Notes: generated by a model not told the origin, from the letters alone. A stretch of 64,000 nt of DNA from Piscinibacter sp943370595 (GCA_943370595.1 CALRRO020000001.1:186001-250000); one strand, 5' to 3'; shown: positions 48,185 to 57,449, numbered from the stretch's first letter. A program made the numbers and translations.

Positions 48185-49789
48185 TCAAAGATCTCCGATC
48201 GCCGCCACCAGCCGCTTCCAGACCTCGTCGCCCTGGGTGCCGTTGGTGAAGATCACCAGGCCGCTGCCGCGTGTGGGCGAGAACTGCGAGAAGCTGCGGA
48301 AGCCGGTGCGGTTGGCCCCGCTATGGTGGGCGATGTCGCCCTGCCTGGTGCTGTTGAGCGACCAGCCCAGACCCCAGTAGACCGCCTCGCCCTGCGCCGT
48401 GCCGGGGCGCTCGATGGGCTCGCGCGCCCCGACCGCCACCTGCCGCCGCAGCATCTCCCGCGCCGCCGACCGCGACAACAGGGTCGACTCGCCGCGCTCG
48501 GCCTTCATCACCTCCACCAGCAGCCGCGCGTAGTCGTCGGCGGTGGTGTACAGCGTGTAGGCCGCGTTGGGGTGAAGGTACTTCGAGACCGGCAGCGGCG
48601 TGCCGTCGTCGCCATGCCCCGAGGCCTGCCGGGCGCCGATCGACGGTGTCCAGCCGAAGTCGCTGTGCCGCAGCCCCAGCGGCTCGAACAGGCTGCGCTG
48701 CGCCAGGCGGTCCAGCGGCTGGCCGCTGATCCACTCGACGCGACGCTGCAGGTAGAAGGTGCCCTCGCCCGAGTAGCCGAAGCGAGTGCCGGGCGTGAAC
48801 AGCAGCGGCAGCGGCCCTTCGCGCTCCTCGCCGCCAGGGCGCCAGTTGGGATAGCCGGAGGTGTGCGAGAGCAGCATGCGCGCCGTCACCCGCTGCTTCT
48901 CGGGCAGGTCGGGCACCCGCCGTTCCGGGCCGTACGCGACCACGGGCCGGTCCAGGTTCAGACGCTTCGCATCCACCAGTTGCATGGCCAGCAGGCCGAG
49001 GATGGGCTTGCTCATGGACGCGGCCTCGAACACGGTGTCGGCAGTCACCGCGTCGTTGCTGCCCGCAGTGCGCTGGCCATAGCCTTTCGACCAGACGATC
49101 TGGCGCCCGCGGATCAGCGCGATGGCCAGGCCCGGCACACGGTGCTCCGACAGCAGCATGGGCACCAGCCGGTCGAGGGTGGCAACGAGGGTCTCGTGGC
49201 GCAACCGGTCGGCCCGATCGGCCGGCGACACCCGGGTCAGTGCCGCGGCGGCGCTGCGCCGCACGGATTCGTCGCGGTCGCTCAGGCTGCGTGTCAATGC
49301 CGGTGCGGCCGCACGGGCCACGTCGCCCAGGCCGCCGAGCGTGACCGCGGCCACCTGCCGCACCTGCTCGCTCGGGTCGGACAGCAGCCGGGTCAGCTCC
49401 GCCAGTGCCCGGCTCGCCGGCGCACCCACGCGGCCCAGGGCAATGGCCGCCGACCAGCGCAACTCGGCGTTGTCGCTGTCCAGGGCCCGCGTCAGCGACG
49501 GCACCGCGGCCTCGCCGATCTGGCCCAGCGCCACGGCTGCCGCACCTCGCAGGTAGGGGTCGTCGTGGGCTAGCGCCGCCATCAACGGCTCCACCGCGGC
49601 ATGGGCTCGCGGCCCGAGTCGCCCCAGTTCGGCAGCCGCGTGTTCACGGATACGCGGATCCGCATCGCCCAGGCGCTGCACCAGCGCCGGGAGGGAGGTG
49701 TCGGATGGGCCGGCCGCCGGTGCGGCCCGCAGCAAAGGCGCACAGGCCACGAGCGCAAGAACGGCCAGCAGGCTTCGGAGTGGGGTCAT
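48185..49789 (-). CDS. Lipoprotein fusing HEAT-like repeats with a serine beta-lactamase-fold hydrolase
   Basis: A 534-residue exported protein (lipobox LVAC, Cys16). Residues 30-190 hold five HEAT/PBS-like repeats of about 30 residues (DPRIREHAAAELGRLG, DPYLRGAAAVALGQIG, NAELRWSAAIALGRVG...). Residues 195-534 are a class C beta-lactamase/PBP4*-like domain with SMSK (Ser258/Lys261) and Tyr339 in YSG. The third motif reads HSG rather than KTG, as in esterase-type members. It may be an esterase or peptidase with a built-in protein-binding arm. Stand-alone gene. Confidence 0.86.
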   Translation of the reverse strand: MTPLRSLLAVLALVACAPLLRAAPAAGPSDTSLPALVQRLGDADPRIREHAAAELGRLGPRAHAAVEPLMAALAHDDPYLRGAAAVALGQIGEAAVPSLTRALDSDNAELRWSAAIALGRVGAPASRALAELTRLLSDPSEQVRQVAAVTLGGLGDVARAAAPALTRSLSDRDESVRRSAAAALTRVSPADRADRLRHETLVATLDRLVPMLLSEHRVPGLAIALIRGRQIVWSKGYGQRTAGSNDAVTADTVFEAASMSKPILGLLAMQLVDAKRLNLDRPVVAYGPERRVPDLPEKQRVTARMLLSHTSGYPNWRPGGEEREGPLPLLFTPGTRFGYSGEGTFYLQRRVEWISGQPLDRLAQRSLFEPLGLRHSDFGWTPSIGARQASGHGDDGTPLPVSKYLHPNAAYTLYTTADDYARLLVEVMKAERGESTLLSRSAAREMLRRQVAVGAREPIERPGTAQGEAVYWGLGWSLNSTRQGDIAHHSGANRTGFRSFSQFSPTRGSGLVIFTNGTQGDEVWKRLVAAIGDL

Positions 49790-49860
49790 GGGTCACCGTC
49801 TGGCGCGAGTGTAGAAGCGCCGAGGGCCTCGACCTGCCGCCGCCAGCGGCACGCGGCTCA

Positions 49861-50706
49861 TCACCCCGGCCGGGGCGGTCGGATCGCCGTGGGCTCGATG
49901 CCGAACATGCGCTTGTGGGTGCGGCTCAGGTGCGCCGAGTCGGCGAAGCCGGCTTCGTGCGCGGCCTCGGTCCAGGAGGCGCCCGCCATCGCCGCCTCGA
50001 TCGCCAGGTTGATGCGCAGCCACAGCAGGTAGGCGCGGAACGAGGTGCCGGTCTCCTGGACGAACAGGTGCCGGAAGCGGCTCGGTGACAGCGTGGCCGC
50101 GGCCGCCGCATCGGCCAGCACGATGGGCGCGCGGACATGGTCGCGGATGTAGGCCAGTGCACGCGCCAGCCGTGCATCGGCTTCGTATTCGCAGGTCGGC
50201 TCGCGGGACGGTGTGCCCGCCAAGCTGCGCACCGCCTCGCGCGCGATCCGCTTCATCGCATCGGCATCGGCATGGGCCTGCAGCGCCTCATGCAGCCGAG
50301 CGGCGGCTGCGCGTGCCGTCGCCGGCGGCAGCGCCACGATGCCCTGCCCACCGTACTGCCGCGTCAGCGCCCTGCCCTCGGTGCTCTCCGGCTCGACGAA
50401 GAGGTGCGCCATGGTCGCGCCGTCGAGCTCGAACTCGTGCGGGCAATGCGAAGGCACGATGGCAGCGTCGAAGCGGGTCCACTCGCCACGTGGGTCGGCG
50501 CGGAAGCTGAACTCTCCCTCGAGCGCCAACGCCAGCTGATGCGCATGGTGTTCATGCCAGTCGGAGCGCCCTCGACCCGAACCCACCCACAGGCTGCCCG
50601 ACGGCCAGAAGTGGATGCGCCCGGAGGCCGCCACCTTGCGCGCCGCCGGTCGGGTCTCGGGTATTGCGCCAGGAGCGCCGAACAGGTTCAGGTCCGACAC
50701 GGACAC
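49861..50706 (-). CDS. AraC family transcriptional regulator
   Basis: A 281-residue regulator. The N-terminal cupin-like effector domain (about 30-130) has WHEHHAHQLALALEGEFSF. The C-terminal double HTH is at about 185-280 (LADAAAAATLSPSRFRHLFVQETGTSFRAYLLWLRINLA...AAHEAGFADSAHLSRTHKRMFG). The start is GTG 50706; a GTG at 50700 is also possible. It is divergent from the DUF3703/lipoprotein/peroxidase genes across 103 bases and may regulate them. Confidence 0.9.
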   Translation of the reverse strand: MSVSDLNLFGAPGAIPETRPAARKVAASGRIHFWPSGSLWVGSGRGRSDWHEHHAHQLALALEGEFSFRADPRGEWTRFDAAIVPSHCPHEFELDGATMAHLFVEPESTEGRALTRQYGGQGIVALPPATARAAAARLHEALQAHADADAMKRIAREAVRSLAGTPSREPTCEYEADARLARALAYIRDHVRAPIVLADAAAAATLSPSRFRHLFVQETGTSFRAYLLWLRINLAIEAAMAGASWTEAAHEAGFADSAHLSRTHKRMFGIEPTAIRPPRPG

Positions 50707-50809
50707 CTCGTCGCAAGTCAGCCGCTTCGTTCAATTCCCGGCGAAGGGTGCCCGGAAGAATCACGCCATCGCCTCTCGCCAGAGCCCCATCCCCTTCAGG
50801 AGCCGCCGC

Positions 50810-51169
50810 ATGTCCCGCTTCGCCCACCGCATCCGACCCAGCGTCCGCCTCGAGCTCGATGCTGCCGACCGCGCCGAGGCGCATGGCGAGCCGGAGCTCG
50901 CGTTCCGCCACCTGGAGCGGGCGCATGTGCTCGGCCAGGCGGCAACGCGGGAGCATGTGCGCGTGCACCTGCGCATGTTCCTCTGGGCGCTGCGCCACCG
51001 CAAGCCCGCAGAGGCCTGGGGCCAGCTGTGGCGGATTCTCGCCGCCGCGCTGAAGACCGGCTTCGGCTGGGTGCCGCAGGGCAACACCGGTGGCGCCGGT
51101 GTCAGCGGTCTGCGCCGCATGGCCATTCCACCCGACCTGCAGCGCCTCATCGACGACGCGCGGCGCTAG
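50810..51169 (+). CDS. DUF3703 family protein
   Basis: A 119-residue soluble protein matching DUF3703 by pattern: HLERAHVLGQAATREHVRVHLRMFLWALRHRKPAEAWGQLWRIL, then VPQGNTGGAGVSGLRRMAIPPDLQRLI. Likely helical in the first part. Function unknown. AGGAG sits ahead of ATG 50810. It is followed by a lipoprotein and a di-heme peroxidase gene in the same direction. Confidence 0.85.
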   Translation: MSRFAHRIRPSVRLELDAADRAEAHGEPELAFRHLERAHVLGQAATREHVRVHLRMFLWALRHRKPAEAWGQLWRILAAALKTGFGWVPQGNTGGAGVSGLRRMAIPPDLQRLIDDARR

Positions 51170-51218
51170 CGCCGCTGCGGCCCGTCACCCTTCCCCTCGA
51201 ACACCTGGAGAACCCACC

Positions 51219-51647
51219 ATGTTGCAACGCATCCTCTCGATCGCCCTGCTCGGCGCCGCACTTTCGGCCTGCAGCACGCCGAAGAACCTCGACCTCTCGC
51301 TGCGCCATGCCAGCACGCAGGGCCGCTACGTCGTGCAGATGGAGCCGCCGGTCAGCGGCCCGGCCATCAATCAGATCCACGCCTGGCAGATCCGGCTCAG
51401 CGCACCGGACGGCACGCCCGTGCGCCATGCCCGCATCGGCGTGGACGGCGGCATGCCGCAGCATGGCCACGGCCTTCCGACGAAGCCGCAAGTGACGCGC
51501 GAGATCGCCGACGGCACCTACCTGATGGAGGGCATGAAGTTCAGCATGACCGGCTGGTGGGAGATCAAGCTCGCCATCGAGGCCACCGAAGGCGCCGACA
51601 CGGCCGTCTTCAACACGGTGATGACGCCCTCGGGGGTGAAGCCGTGA
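51219..51647 (+). CDS. FixH/YtkA-like lipoprotein
   Basis: A 142-residue exported protein with lipobox LSAC (residues 15-18). The mature part has the YtkA-like/FixH immunoglobulin-like character: HAWQIRLSAPDGTPVRHARIGVDGGMPQHGHGLPTKP (His-rich loop) and WWEIKLAIEA. The MPQHGHG motif suggests metal, possibly copper, binding. It is one unit with the peroxidase gene, whose GTG start overlaps its stop. Confidence 0.8.
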   Translation: MLQRILSIALLGAALSACSTPKNLDLSLRHASTQGRYVVQMEPPVSGPAINQIHAWQIRLSAPDGTPVRHARIGVDGGMPQHGHGLPTKPQVTREIADGTYLMEGMKFSMTGWWEIKLAIEATEGADTAVFNTVMTPSGVKP

Positions 51648-52924
51648 GGCCGCGCCCGGCCAATGGCGGCCTGCTGTCCGCAGCGACGCTCGGGCTCGCG
51701 CTCCTGGCGGCACTGTCGCTGCTCACCGGATTCGGCTCGCCGCAGCGCTGGACGGCCGAGGAGCGCACGATGCTGTCGGCAATGAGCCTGGACCGCCTGC
51801 CTCCCACGCCGCGCGACGCCTCCAACGCCGTCGAAGCCCTGCCTGCCGCCGCGGCGCTCGGGAAGCGGTTGTTCGAGGACCCGCGCTTCTCGCGCAACCA
51901 GGCCGTGTCCTGCGCCAGCTGCCACGCACCGGAGCGCCAGTTCCAGGACGGCAAGCCGGTCGGCCAGGGCCTCGCCACCGGCTCGCGCCGCACCATGCCG
52001 ATCGCCGGCGTGGCCCATGGCGCCTGGTTCTTCTGGGACGGCCGCAAGGACAGCCTGTGGTCGCAGGCCCTGGGGCCGCTGGAAGACGCCGCCGAACACG
52101 GCAGCAACCGCACGCGCATCGCCCGGCTGATGCAGACCCACCACCGGGCCGGCTACGAGGCGGCGTTCGGGCCGCTGCCCGACCTGACCGGTCAACCGGA
52201 CGACGCGGGGCCGCTGGGCGATGCCAGCGAGCGTGCCGCGTGGCAGGCGATGCCCGCGACACGCCGTCACGACATCGACCGTGTCTTCGCCAACCTGGGC
52301 AAGGCGGTCGCAGCCTACGAACGCACGCTGATGCCCGGCGAGTCGCGCTTCGATCGGTATGCGCGTGCGGTTGTCTCGGGTGATCCGACCGGGCAGCAGG
52401 CCTTGTCGGCGCAGGAGATCAGCGGCCTGCGCCTGTTCCTGGGCAAGGGCCAGTGCGCGACCTGCCACAACGGCCCGCTGTTCACCGACCAGCACTTCCA
52501 CAACACCGGCGTGCCGCAGCGCGACCCGGCCCGGCCCGACCGCGGACGCGCCAGCGCGACGGCCCGCGTGCAGAGCGACGAGTTCAATTGCCTCGGCCCG
52601 TTCAGCGACGCACCCAAGGAGGCCTGCCAGGAACTGCGCTTCATGGTGACCGGCGACCCGGCGCTCGAAGGCGCGTTCAAGACCCCGGGCCTGCGCAACG
52701 TCGCGCTGCGCGCCCCGTACATGCATGCCGGCCAGTTCGCGAGCCTGGACGAGGTCGTCGCGCACTACGTGCGCTCGCCGAAGGCGGCCGTCGGGCATTC
52801 GGAACTGGCCCACGAAGGCCAGGGCCACGCCGAGCGACGACCGATCCGCCTGTCGGCATCGGAAGCGCGCGACGTGGCCGCGTTCCTGAAGGCGCTGAGC
52901 GGGCCGACCACGCTCGTCGACTGA
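51644..52924 (+). CDS. Di-heme cytochrome c peroxidase, MauG/CCP family
   Basis: A 426-residue exported enzyme with an N-terminal hydrophobic segment (about 9-28) and two heme-binding CxxCH motifs: CASCH (near residue 90) and CATCH (near residue 273). Other conserved parts are FFWDGRKDSLWSQALGPL and FKTPGLRNVALRAPYMHAGQF. Family members reduce peroxide or oxidise protein tryptophans. The start is GTG 51644 (VRPRPANGG), overlapping the lipoprotein stop. It ends before a hairpin (52954-52986) that may serve both strands. Confidence 0.92.
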   Translation: MRPRPANGGLLSAATLGLALLAALSLLTGFGSPQRWTAEERTMLSAMSLDRLPPTPRDASNAVEALPAAAALGKRLFEDPRFSRNQAVSCASCHAPERQFQDGKPVGQGLATGSRRTMPIAGVAHGAWFFWDGRKDSLWSQALGPLEDAAEHGSNRTRIARLMQTHHRAGYEAAFGPLPDLTGQPDDAGPLGDASERAAWQAMPATRRHDIDRVFANLGKAVAAYERTLMPGESRFDRYARAVVSGDPTGQQALSAQEISGLRLFLGKGQCATCHNGPLFTDQHFHNTGVPQRDPARPDRGRASATARVQSDEFNCLGPFSDAPKEACQELRFMVTGDPALEGAFKTPGLRNVALRAPYMHAGQFASLDEVVAHYVRSPKAAVGHSELAHEGQGHAERRPIRLSASEARDVAAFLKALSGPTTLVD

Positions 52925-52953
52925 GCCCGCGTGCGTTTTGCAACCCACAAAGC

Positions 52954-52986
52954 AAAAAGCCCGGCACCTTGGAGGTACCGGGCTTT
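52954..52986 (-). terminator. Terminator after tRNA-Pro (possibly bidirectional)
   Basis: Minus strand: AAAGCCCGG T ACC / GGT G CCGGGCTTT with one mismatch and a short loop, followed by TTTTT, typical of an intrinsic terminator for tRNA-Pro. On the plus strand the same hairpin ends in TTTC only, weaker, after the peroxidase gene. Confidence 0.75.
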
Positions 52987-52996
52987 CGACTGTCTT

Positions 52997-53073
52997 TGGT
53001 CGGGGTGGCGGGATTCGAACTCGCGACCCCTTGCACCCCATGCAAGTGCGCTACCAGGCTGCGCTACACCCCG
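52997..53073 (-). tRNA. tRNA-Pro (anticodon GGG)
   Basis: A 77-base tRNA on the minus strand: acceptor CGGGGTG / CACCCCG, discriminator A, encoded CCA. The anticodon stem CTTGC/GCAAG encloses loop ATGGGGT, with anticodon GGG at 53039-53037. The T-arm has GTTCGAATC. It decodes CCC and CCU. Placed downstream of merR, as is common in this group. Confidence 0.97.
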
Positions 53074-53118
53074 ACGAAGCTGCGCATTATAGCCTGCGCT
53101 CGCCGGCCACCGGCCCGC

Positions 53119-53568
53119 TCACAGCATTAGCAGCGCGCGGATGGCGAGCAGTTCGTTGCGCACCTCGCCGGGTGCCAGTGCGGCGCGAGGCTCGCCCGGC
53201 TCCGAAGCGCCCTGGGCCGGCGCGACCGGCTCGTCGAGCGCGTCGCTCATGTCGATGATCTCGTCCGGCTCGTCACCGGGCGGCAGGGAGATGGCCGCGG
53301 TGTCGCGCGGCATGCCGCCCTCGGACAGGCGGTTGCGCGCCCCGCTGATCGTGAACCCCTGTTCGTAGAGCAGCTCGCGGATGCGCCGGATCAGCAGCAC
53401 CTCGTGGTGCTGGTAGTAGCGCCGATTGCCGCGGCGCTTCATCGGCTTGAGCTGCGTGAACTCCTGCTCCCAGTAGCGAAGCACGTAGGGCTTCACCCCG
53501 CACAACTCGCTCACCTCACCGATCGTGAAGTAACGTTTGGCGGGGATGGCTGGGAGCGCTTTCTCCAT
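53119..53568 (-). CDS. MerR family transcriptional regulator
   Basis: A 149-residue protein with a MerR-type winged helix (about 14-80): YFTIGEVSELCGVKPYVLRYWEQEFTQLKPMKRRGNRRYYQHHEVLLIRRI. There is no long dimer helix with metal-binding Cys, and the C-terminal 70 residues are acidic and low-complexity. This is the short MerR found next to ihfA in many proteobacteria; its targets are unknown. ATG 53568 was chosen over TTG 53577. Confidence 0.9.
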   Translation of the reverse strand: MEKALPAIPAKRYFTIGEVSELCGVKPYVLRYWEQEFTQLKPMKRRGNRRYYQHHEVLLIRRIRELLYEQGFTISGARNRLSEGGMPRDTAAISLPPGDEPDEIIDMSDALDEPVAPAQGASEPGEPRAALAPGEVRNELLAIRALLML

Positions 53569-53602
53569 CAAAATCAATAAGATCCCAAGAGAAAGCTAGA
53601 CT

Positions 53603-53965
53603 TTACTCGAACTCTTCCCCCGCAGGTATGTCGCCTTGCACGACTCCCTTGAGTTTGTGGCTGGCGTGGAAGGTCACGACGTTGCGGGCCTTGATCGGGA
53701 TCGCCTCGCCGGTGCGCGGGTTGCGGCCGGGCCGCGGCGCCTTGCGGCGGATGTTGAAGTTGCCGAAGCTCGACAGCTTCACGTCCTCGCCCTTGACCAG
53801 GGTGCCGTGGATGATCTCGAAGAAGGCCTCGACCATGTCCTTGGACTCGCGCTTGTTCAGCCCGAGGCGTTCGAACAGCAGGTCGGCCAGCTCGGCCTTG
53901 GTAAGCGTGGGCGTCTCGATCGTCGGCAGGACGACACGATCGCGGGGCTTGTCGTTCTCGCTCAT
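53603..53965 (-). CDS. ihfA: Integration host factor subunit alpha
   Basis: A 120-residue histone-like DNA-bending protein, forming a heterodimer with IhfB. It matches the HU/IHF fold with LTKAELADLLFERLGLNKRESKDMVEAFFEII, the GNFNIRRKAPRPGRNPRTGE beta-arm and Pro that intercalates into DNA. The N-terminus is 15-20 residues longer than E. coli IhfA, as in other betaproteobacteria. It follows pheT with 12 bases between. Confidence 0.96.
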   Translation of the reverse strand: MSENDKPRDRVVLPTIETPTLTKAELADLLFERLGLNKRESKDMVEAFFEIIHGTLVKGEDVKLSSFGNFNIRRKAPRPGRNPRTGEAIPIKARNVVTFHASHKLKGVVQGDIPAGEEFE

Positions 53966-53977
53966 GGCTCCCTCGCC

Positions 53978-56392
53978 TCAGCTCCGCAAACGCACGCCGA
54001 GCCGCTCGCCGAGGCGGGCGATGACGTCGGCCACGGCCGCGTCGATGCGCTCGTCGGTGAGGGTGGCCTCGTCGTCCAGCAGCTCGAGGCGCACGGCCAG
54101 GCTGCGTTCCCCCGCGGCCAGATCGGCCGAGAGCGTGGACGGCTTGTAGATGTCGAACAGGCGCGCCGAGCGCACCAGCCCGCCCTGCCCAGCGCCGATG
54201 GCCTGCATCAGCGCGGCGTGCGTCACCTGCTCGGCGGCGACCACGGCGATGTCGCGCACGGCGGCCTGCTGGCGCGGCAGCGCGGTGAAGGCCGGCACGT
54301 CGCGCTCGAGCACGGAATCCAGGTCCAGCTCGAACAGCACCGGCGCCGACGGCAGTTCGTAGCCCTGGCGCCAGCGCGGGTGCAGCTCGCCGACATGGCC
54401 GATGGCACGACCGTCGAGCTCGATGCGCGCGCAGCGGCCCGGGTGCATGGCCGGGTGCTCGTCGGCGACGAACACGGCGCCGCGGGGCGCGAGCAGCGCC
54501 TCGACGTCGCCCTTCACGTCGAAGAAGTCGGCCGCACGCTCCTTGCTGCCCCACTGCAGCGGGTCGACGCGGCCCCAGGCCAGACCGGCCACGCGCCGCG
54601 GCTGGGCGACGCCGGCCACGGAGTGGTCACCGTCGCCCACCGAGGCATCGCGTCGGAACACCCGCCCGGTCTCGAAGATGCGCACGCGGGTCGCCTTGCG
54701 GGCCAGGTTGGACTGCAGCACCGCCACCAGGCTGCCAAGCAGGCTGGAGCGCATCACGGCCAGTGGGCTGGCGATCGGGTTCAACACGCGGATCGGGTCG
54801 GGGTTGCCGGCCAGTTCGTGCTCCCAGCGTTCCTCGACGAAGCTGAAGTTGATCGTCTCCTGGTAGCCGAGCCCCGCCAGCGTGTGCCGGACCGTGCCCA
54901 GGCCGCGCTGCGCCTCGCTGCGCACATGGGCTGTCACCGGCGCCAGCGGCGGCGTGCCGGGCAGCGCGCGGTAGCCGATCACACGCGCCACTTCCTCGAT
55001 CAGGTCTTCCTCGATCTTCAGGTCGAAGCGCCAGGACGGCGGCGTCACGGTCAGCGCGCCGGGCTCGCTGGTGAACTGCAGGCCCAGGCGCGTCATCACG
55101 CCCTCGCACTGCGCCTGCGTGATCGGCATGCCGATGACCTTGGCGGCACGCGCGACGCGCAGGCGCACCGGCTCGGCCTTCGGCAACACCAGCACCTGGT
55201 CGTCCATCGGCCCGGCCTCGCCGCCGCAGATGTCGATGATCAGCTGCGTGATGCGTTCGATGTGCTCGACCGTCAGGGCCGGGTCGACACCACGTTCGAA
55301 GCGGTGCCCGGCGTCGGTGGCGAAGTTGTAGCGGCGCGAGCGGCCGGCGACGGCCTCGGGCCACCAGAACGCGGCCTCGACGTACACGTTGCGCGTTGCA
55401 TCCGAGACCGCGGTGGAGTCGCCGCCCATGATGCCGGCCAGCGATTCGACAGCCTTGTCGTCCGCGATCACGCCGACCTTCTGATCCACCTCGATGGTGT
55501 TGCCGTTGAGCAGCTCCAGCGTCTCGCCGGCGCGACCCCAGCGCACCGTCAGGCCACCGTGGATCTTGTCGAGGTCGAAGATGTGCGAGGGCCGGCCGTA
55601 CTCGAACATCACGTAGTTCGAGATGTCGACCAGCGCCGTCACGGAACGCTGGCCGCAGCGCACCAGCCGATCGACCATCCACGCCGGCGTCTTCGCCGTC
55701 GTGTCCACGCCGCGCACGATGCGGCCGGAGAAGCGGCCGCACAGGTCGCTTGCCTCGACTTTCACCTTCAGCGTCGCGTCGTGCGTGGGCTTCACCGGGG
55801 GGAAGCTAACTTGCTTCAGCGGCGCACCGGTCAGCGCGGCAACTTCGCGCGCGATGCCGTAGACGCTCAGGCCATGCGCCAGGTTCGGCGTCAGCTTCAG
55901 CGTCAGGATGGTGTCGTCGAGCTGCAGATGCTGGCGGACGTCGACGCCCACGGGCGCGGCGGCGTCGAGGATCAGCAGCCCGCCGTGGTCTTCCGAGAGT
56001 TTCAGCTCGCGCGCCGAGCACAGCATGCCCTGGCTCTCGACGCCGCGCAGCTTGCCGAGCTTGATCATGAAAGGCTTGCCGTCCTCGCCAGGAGGAAGCT
56101 GTGCGCCGACCAGCGCGCAAGGCACGCGGATCCCGGCCCGCACGTTCGGTGCACCGCAGACGATCTGCAGCGTCGTGCCGGTGCCGGCGTCGACCTCGCA
56201 GACCTTGAGCTTGTCGGCATTGGCGTGCTGCGTCACCGACAGCACCTGCGCAACGACCACGCCACTGAACGGCGGTGCGGCCGGGCGCGCCTCTTCCACC
56301 TCCATGCCGGACATGGTCAGCAACTCGGACAGTTCGGCGCTCGAGATAGGCGGGTTGCAGAACTCGCGCAGCCAGGATTCGGGAAACTGCAT
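53978..56392 (-). CDS. pheT: Phenylalanine--tRNA ligase beta subunit
   Basis: An 804-residue subunit. N-terminal EMAP/tRNA-binding domain (about 40-150), B3/B4 editing domains (about 210-380), B5, the catalytic-like core, and the C-terminal anticodon-binding FDX-ACB (about 710-804, ending LGERLGVRLRS). It pairs with PheS in an alpha2-beta2 enzyme and carries the editing site that clears Tyr-tRNA-Phe. 13 bases separate it from pheS. Confidence 0.97.
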   Translation of the reverse strand: MQFPESWLREFCNPPISSAELSELLTMSGMEVEEARPAAPPFSGVVVAQVLSVTQHANADKLKVCEVDAGTGTTLQIVCGAPNVRAGIRVPCALVGAQLPPGEDGKPFMIKLGKLRGVESQGMLCSARELKLSEDHGGLLILDAAAPVGVDVRQHLQLDDTILTLKLTPNLAHGLSVYGIAREVAALTGAPLKQVSFPPVKPTHDATLKVKVEASDLCGRFSGRIVRGVDTTAKTPAWMVDRLVRCGQRSVTALVDISNYVMFEYGRPSHIFDLDKIHGGLTVRWGRAGETLELLNGNTIEVDQKVGVIADDKAVESLAGIMGGDSTAVSDATRNVYVEAAFWWPEAVAGRSRRYNFATDAGHRFERGVDPALTVEHIERITQLIIDICGGEAGPMDDQVLVLPKAEPVRLRVARAAKVIGMPITQAQCEGVMTRLGLQFTSEPGALTVTPPSWRFDLKIEEDLIEEVARVIGYRALPGTPPLAPVTAHVRSEAQRGLGTVRHTLAGLGYQETINFSFVEERWEHELAGNPDPIRVLNPIASPLAVMRSSLLGSLVAVLQSNLARKATRVRIFETGRVFRRDASVGDGDHSVAGVAQPRRVAGLAWGRVDPLQWGSKERAADFFDVKGDVEALLAPRGAVFVADEHPAMHPGRCARIELDGRAIGHVGELHPRWRQGYELPSAPVLFELDLDSVLERDVPAFTALPRQQAAVRDIAVVAAEQVTHAALMQAIGAGQGGLVRSARLFDIYKPSTLSADLAAGERSLAVRLELLDDEATLTDERIDAAVADVIARLGERLGVRLRS

Positions 56393-56405
56393 GGGTCTGT
56401 GATGT

Positions 56406-57449
56406 TCAGTTGAACTGCGACAGGAAGCGCAGGTCGTTCTCGAAGAACAGGCGCAGGTCGTTCACGCCATAGCGCAGCATGGTCAGCCGGTCCGGCCCCA
56501 TGCCGAAGGCGAAGCCGATGTGGAGCTCCGGGTCGAGGGCGAAGTTGCGCACGACGTTCGGATGCACCTGGCCCGAGCCGGCCACCTCCAGCCATTTGCC
56601 CTTCAGGGGCCCGCTGGCGAAGGCGATGTCGATCTCCGCGCTCGGCTCGGTGAACGGGAAGAACGACGGGCGGAAGCGCAGCTCGAGATCGTCGGTCTCG
56701 AAGAACTTACGGCAGAAGTCGGTGAACACGACCTTCAGGTCCTTGAAGCTGACGTTCTCGCCGATCCACAGGCCTTCGCACTGGTGGAACATCGGCGAGT
56801 GCGTCGCGTCGCTGTCAACACGGTAGGTGCGGCCCGGCGCGATGACGCGGATCTCGGGCATGGGCTCCTTGCCCGCGTGCAGCTTCGCGTGGCGGCGCGC
56901 GTAGCGCACCTGCATCGGCGAGGTGTGCGTGCGCAGGTTCAGCCAGCGGCCGTCGGCATCCTTTATGTCGACGTAGAAGGTGTCCTGCATCGAGCGCGCC
57001 GGGTGGTTCTCCGGGCTGTTCAGCGCGGTGAAGTTGTACCAGTCGGTCTCGATCTCGGGGCCATCGGCGACGTCGAACCCCATCGAGCCGAAGATCGCCT
57101 CGATGCGTTCGATCGTGCGCGTCACCGGGTGCAGGCCGCCCATGCCGCGCTGGCGGCCCGGCAGCGTGACGTCGAGCGCCTCGGCCTTGAGCTGCGCTTC
57201 GAGCTCGGCGCGGCCGAGCGCGTCGCGGCGATCCTGCAGCAAGGCCTCGACCTGCTGCTTGGCGGCATTGATCAGCGCGCCGCGCGACTTCTTCTCCTCG
57301 ACCGACAGCGCGCCCAGCGCCTTCAGCTGCTCGGTGATGCGGCCGGACTTGCCGAGGTAGCGCGCCTTCGCGTTCTCGAGTTCGGCGGGCGTCGTCGCGG
57401 TCGCGAAGTCGGCCTTCGCGTCGTCGACGAGGGGAGCGAGATCGTTCAT
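56406..57449 (-). CDS. pheS: Phenylalanine--tRNA ligase alpha subunit
   Basis: A 347-residue class II synthetase subunit: N-terminal coiled coil (about 1-90), then the catalytic core with motif 2 (FHQCEGLWIGENVSFKDLK) and motif 3 (GFAFGMGPDRLTMLRYG). HPARSMQDTFY is motif 1 related. ATG 57449 (MNDLAPLVDD) is used; the frame runs upstream through a terminator-like hairpin, so the extension is rejected. It lies after rplT in the infC-ihfA cluster. Confidence 0.97.
   Translation of the reverse strand: MNDLAPLVDDAKADFATATTPAELENAKARYLGKSGRITEQLKALGALSVEEKKSRGALINAAKQQVEALLQDRRDALGRAELEAQLKAEALDVTLPGRQRGMGGLHPVTRTIERIEAIFGSMGFDVADGPEIETDWYNFTALNSPENHPARSMQDTFYVDIKDADGRWLNLRTHTSPMQVRYARRHAKLHAGKEPMPEIRVIAPGRTYRVDSDATHSPMFHQCEGLWIGENVSFKDLKVVFTDFCRKFFETDDLELRFRPSFFPFTEPSAEIDIAFASGPLKGKWLEVAGSGQVHPNVVRNFALDPELHIGFAFGMGPDRLTMLRYGVNDLRLFFENDLRFLSQFN

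Noticed and set aside
52997..53073. tRNA-Pro as an attachment site of an integrated element
   Set aside because: No integrase, no direct repeat of the tRNA end, and ordinary housekeeping genes on its merR side.
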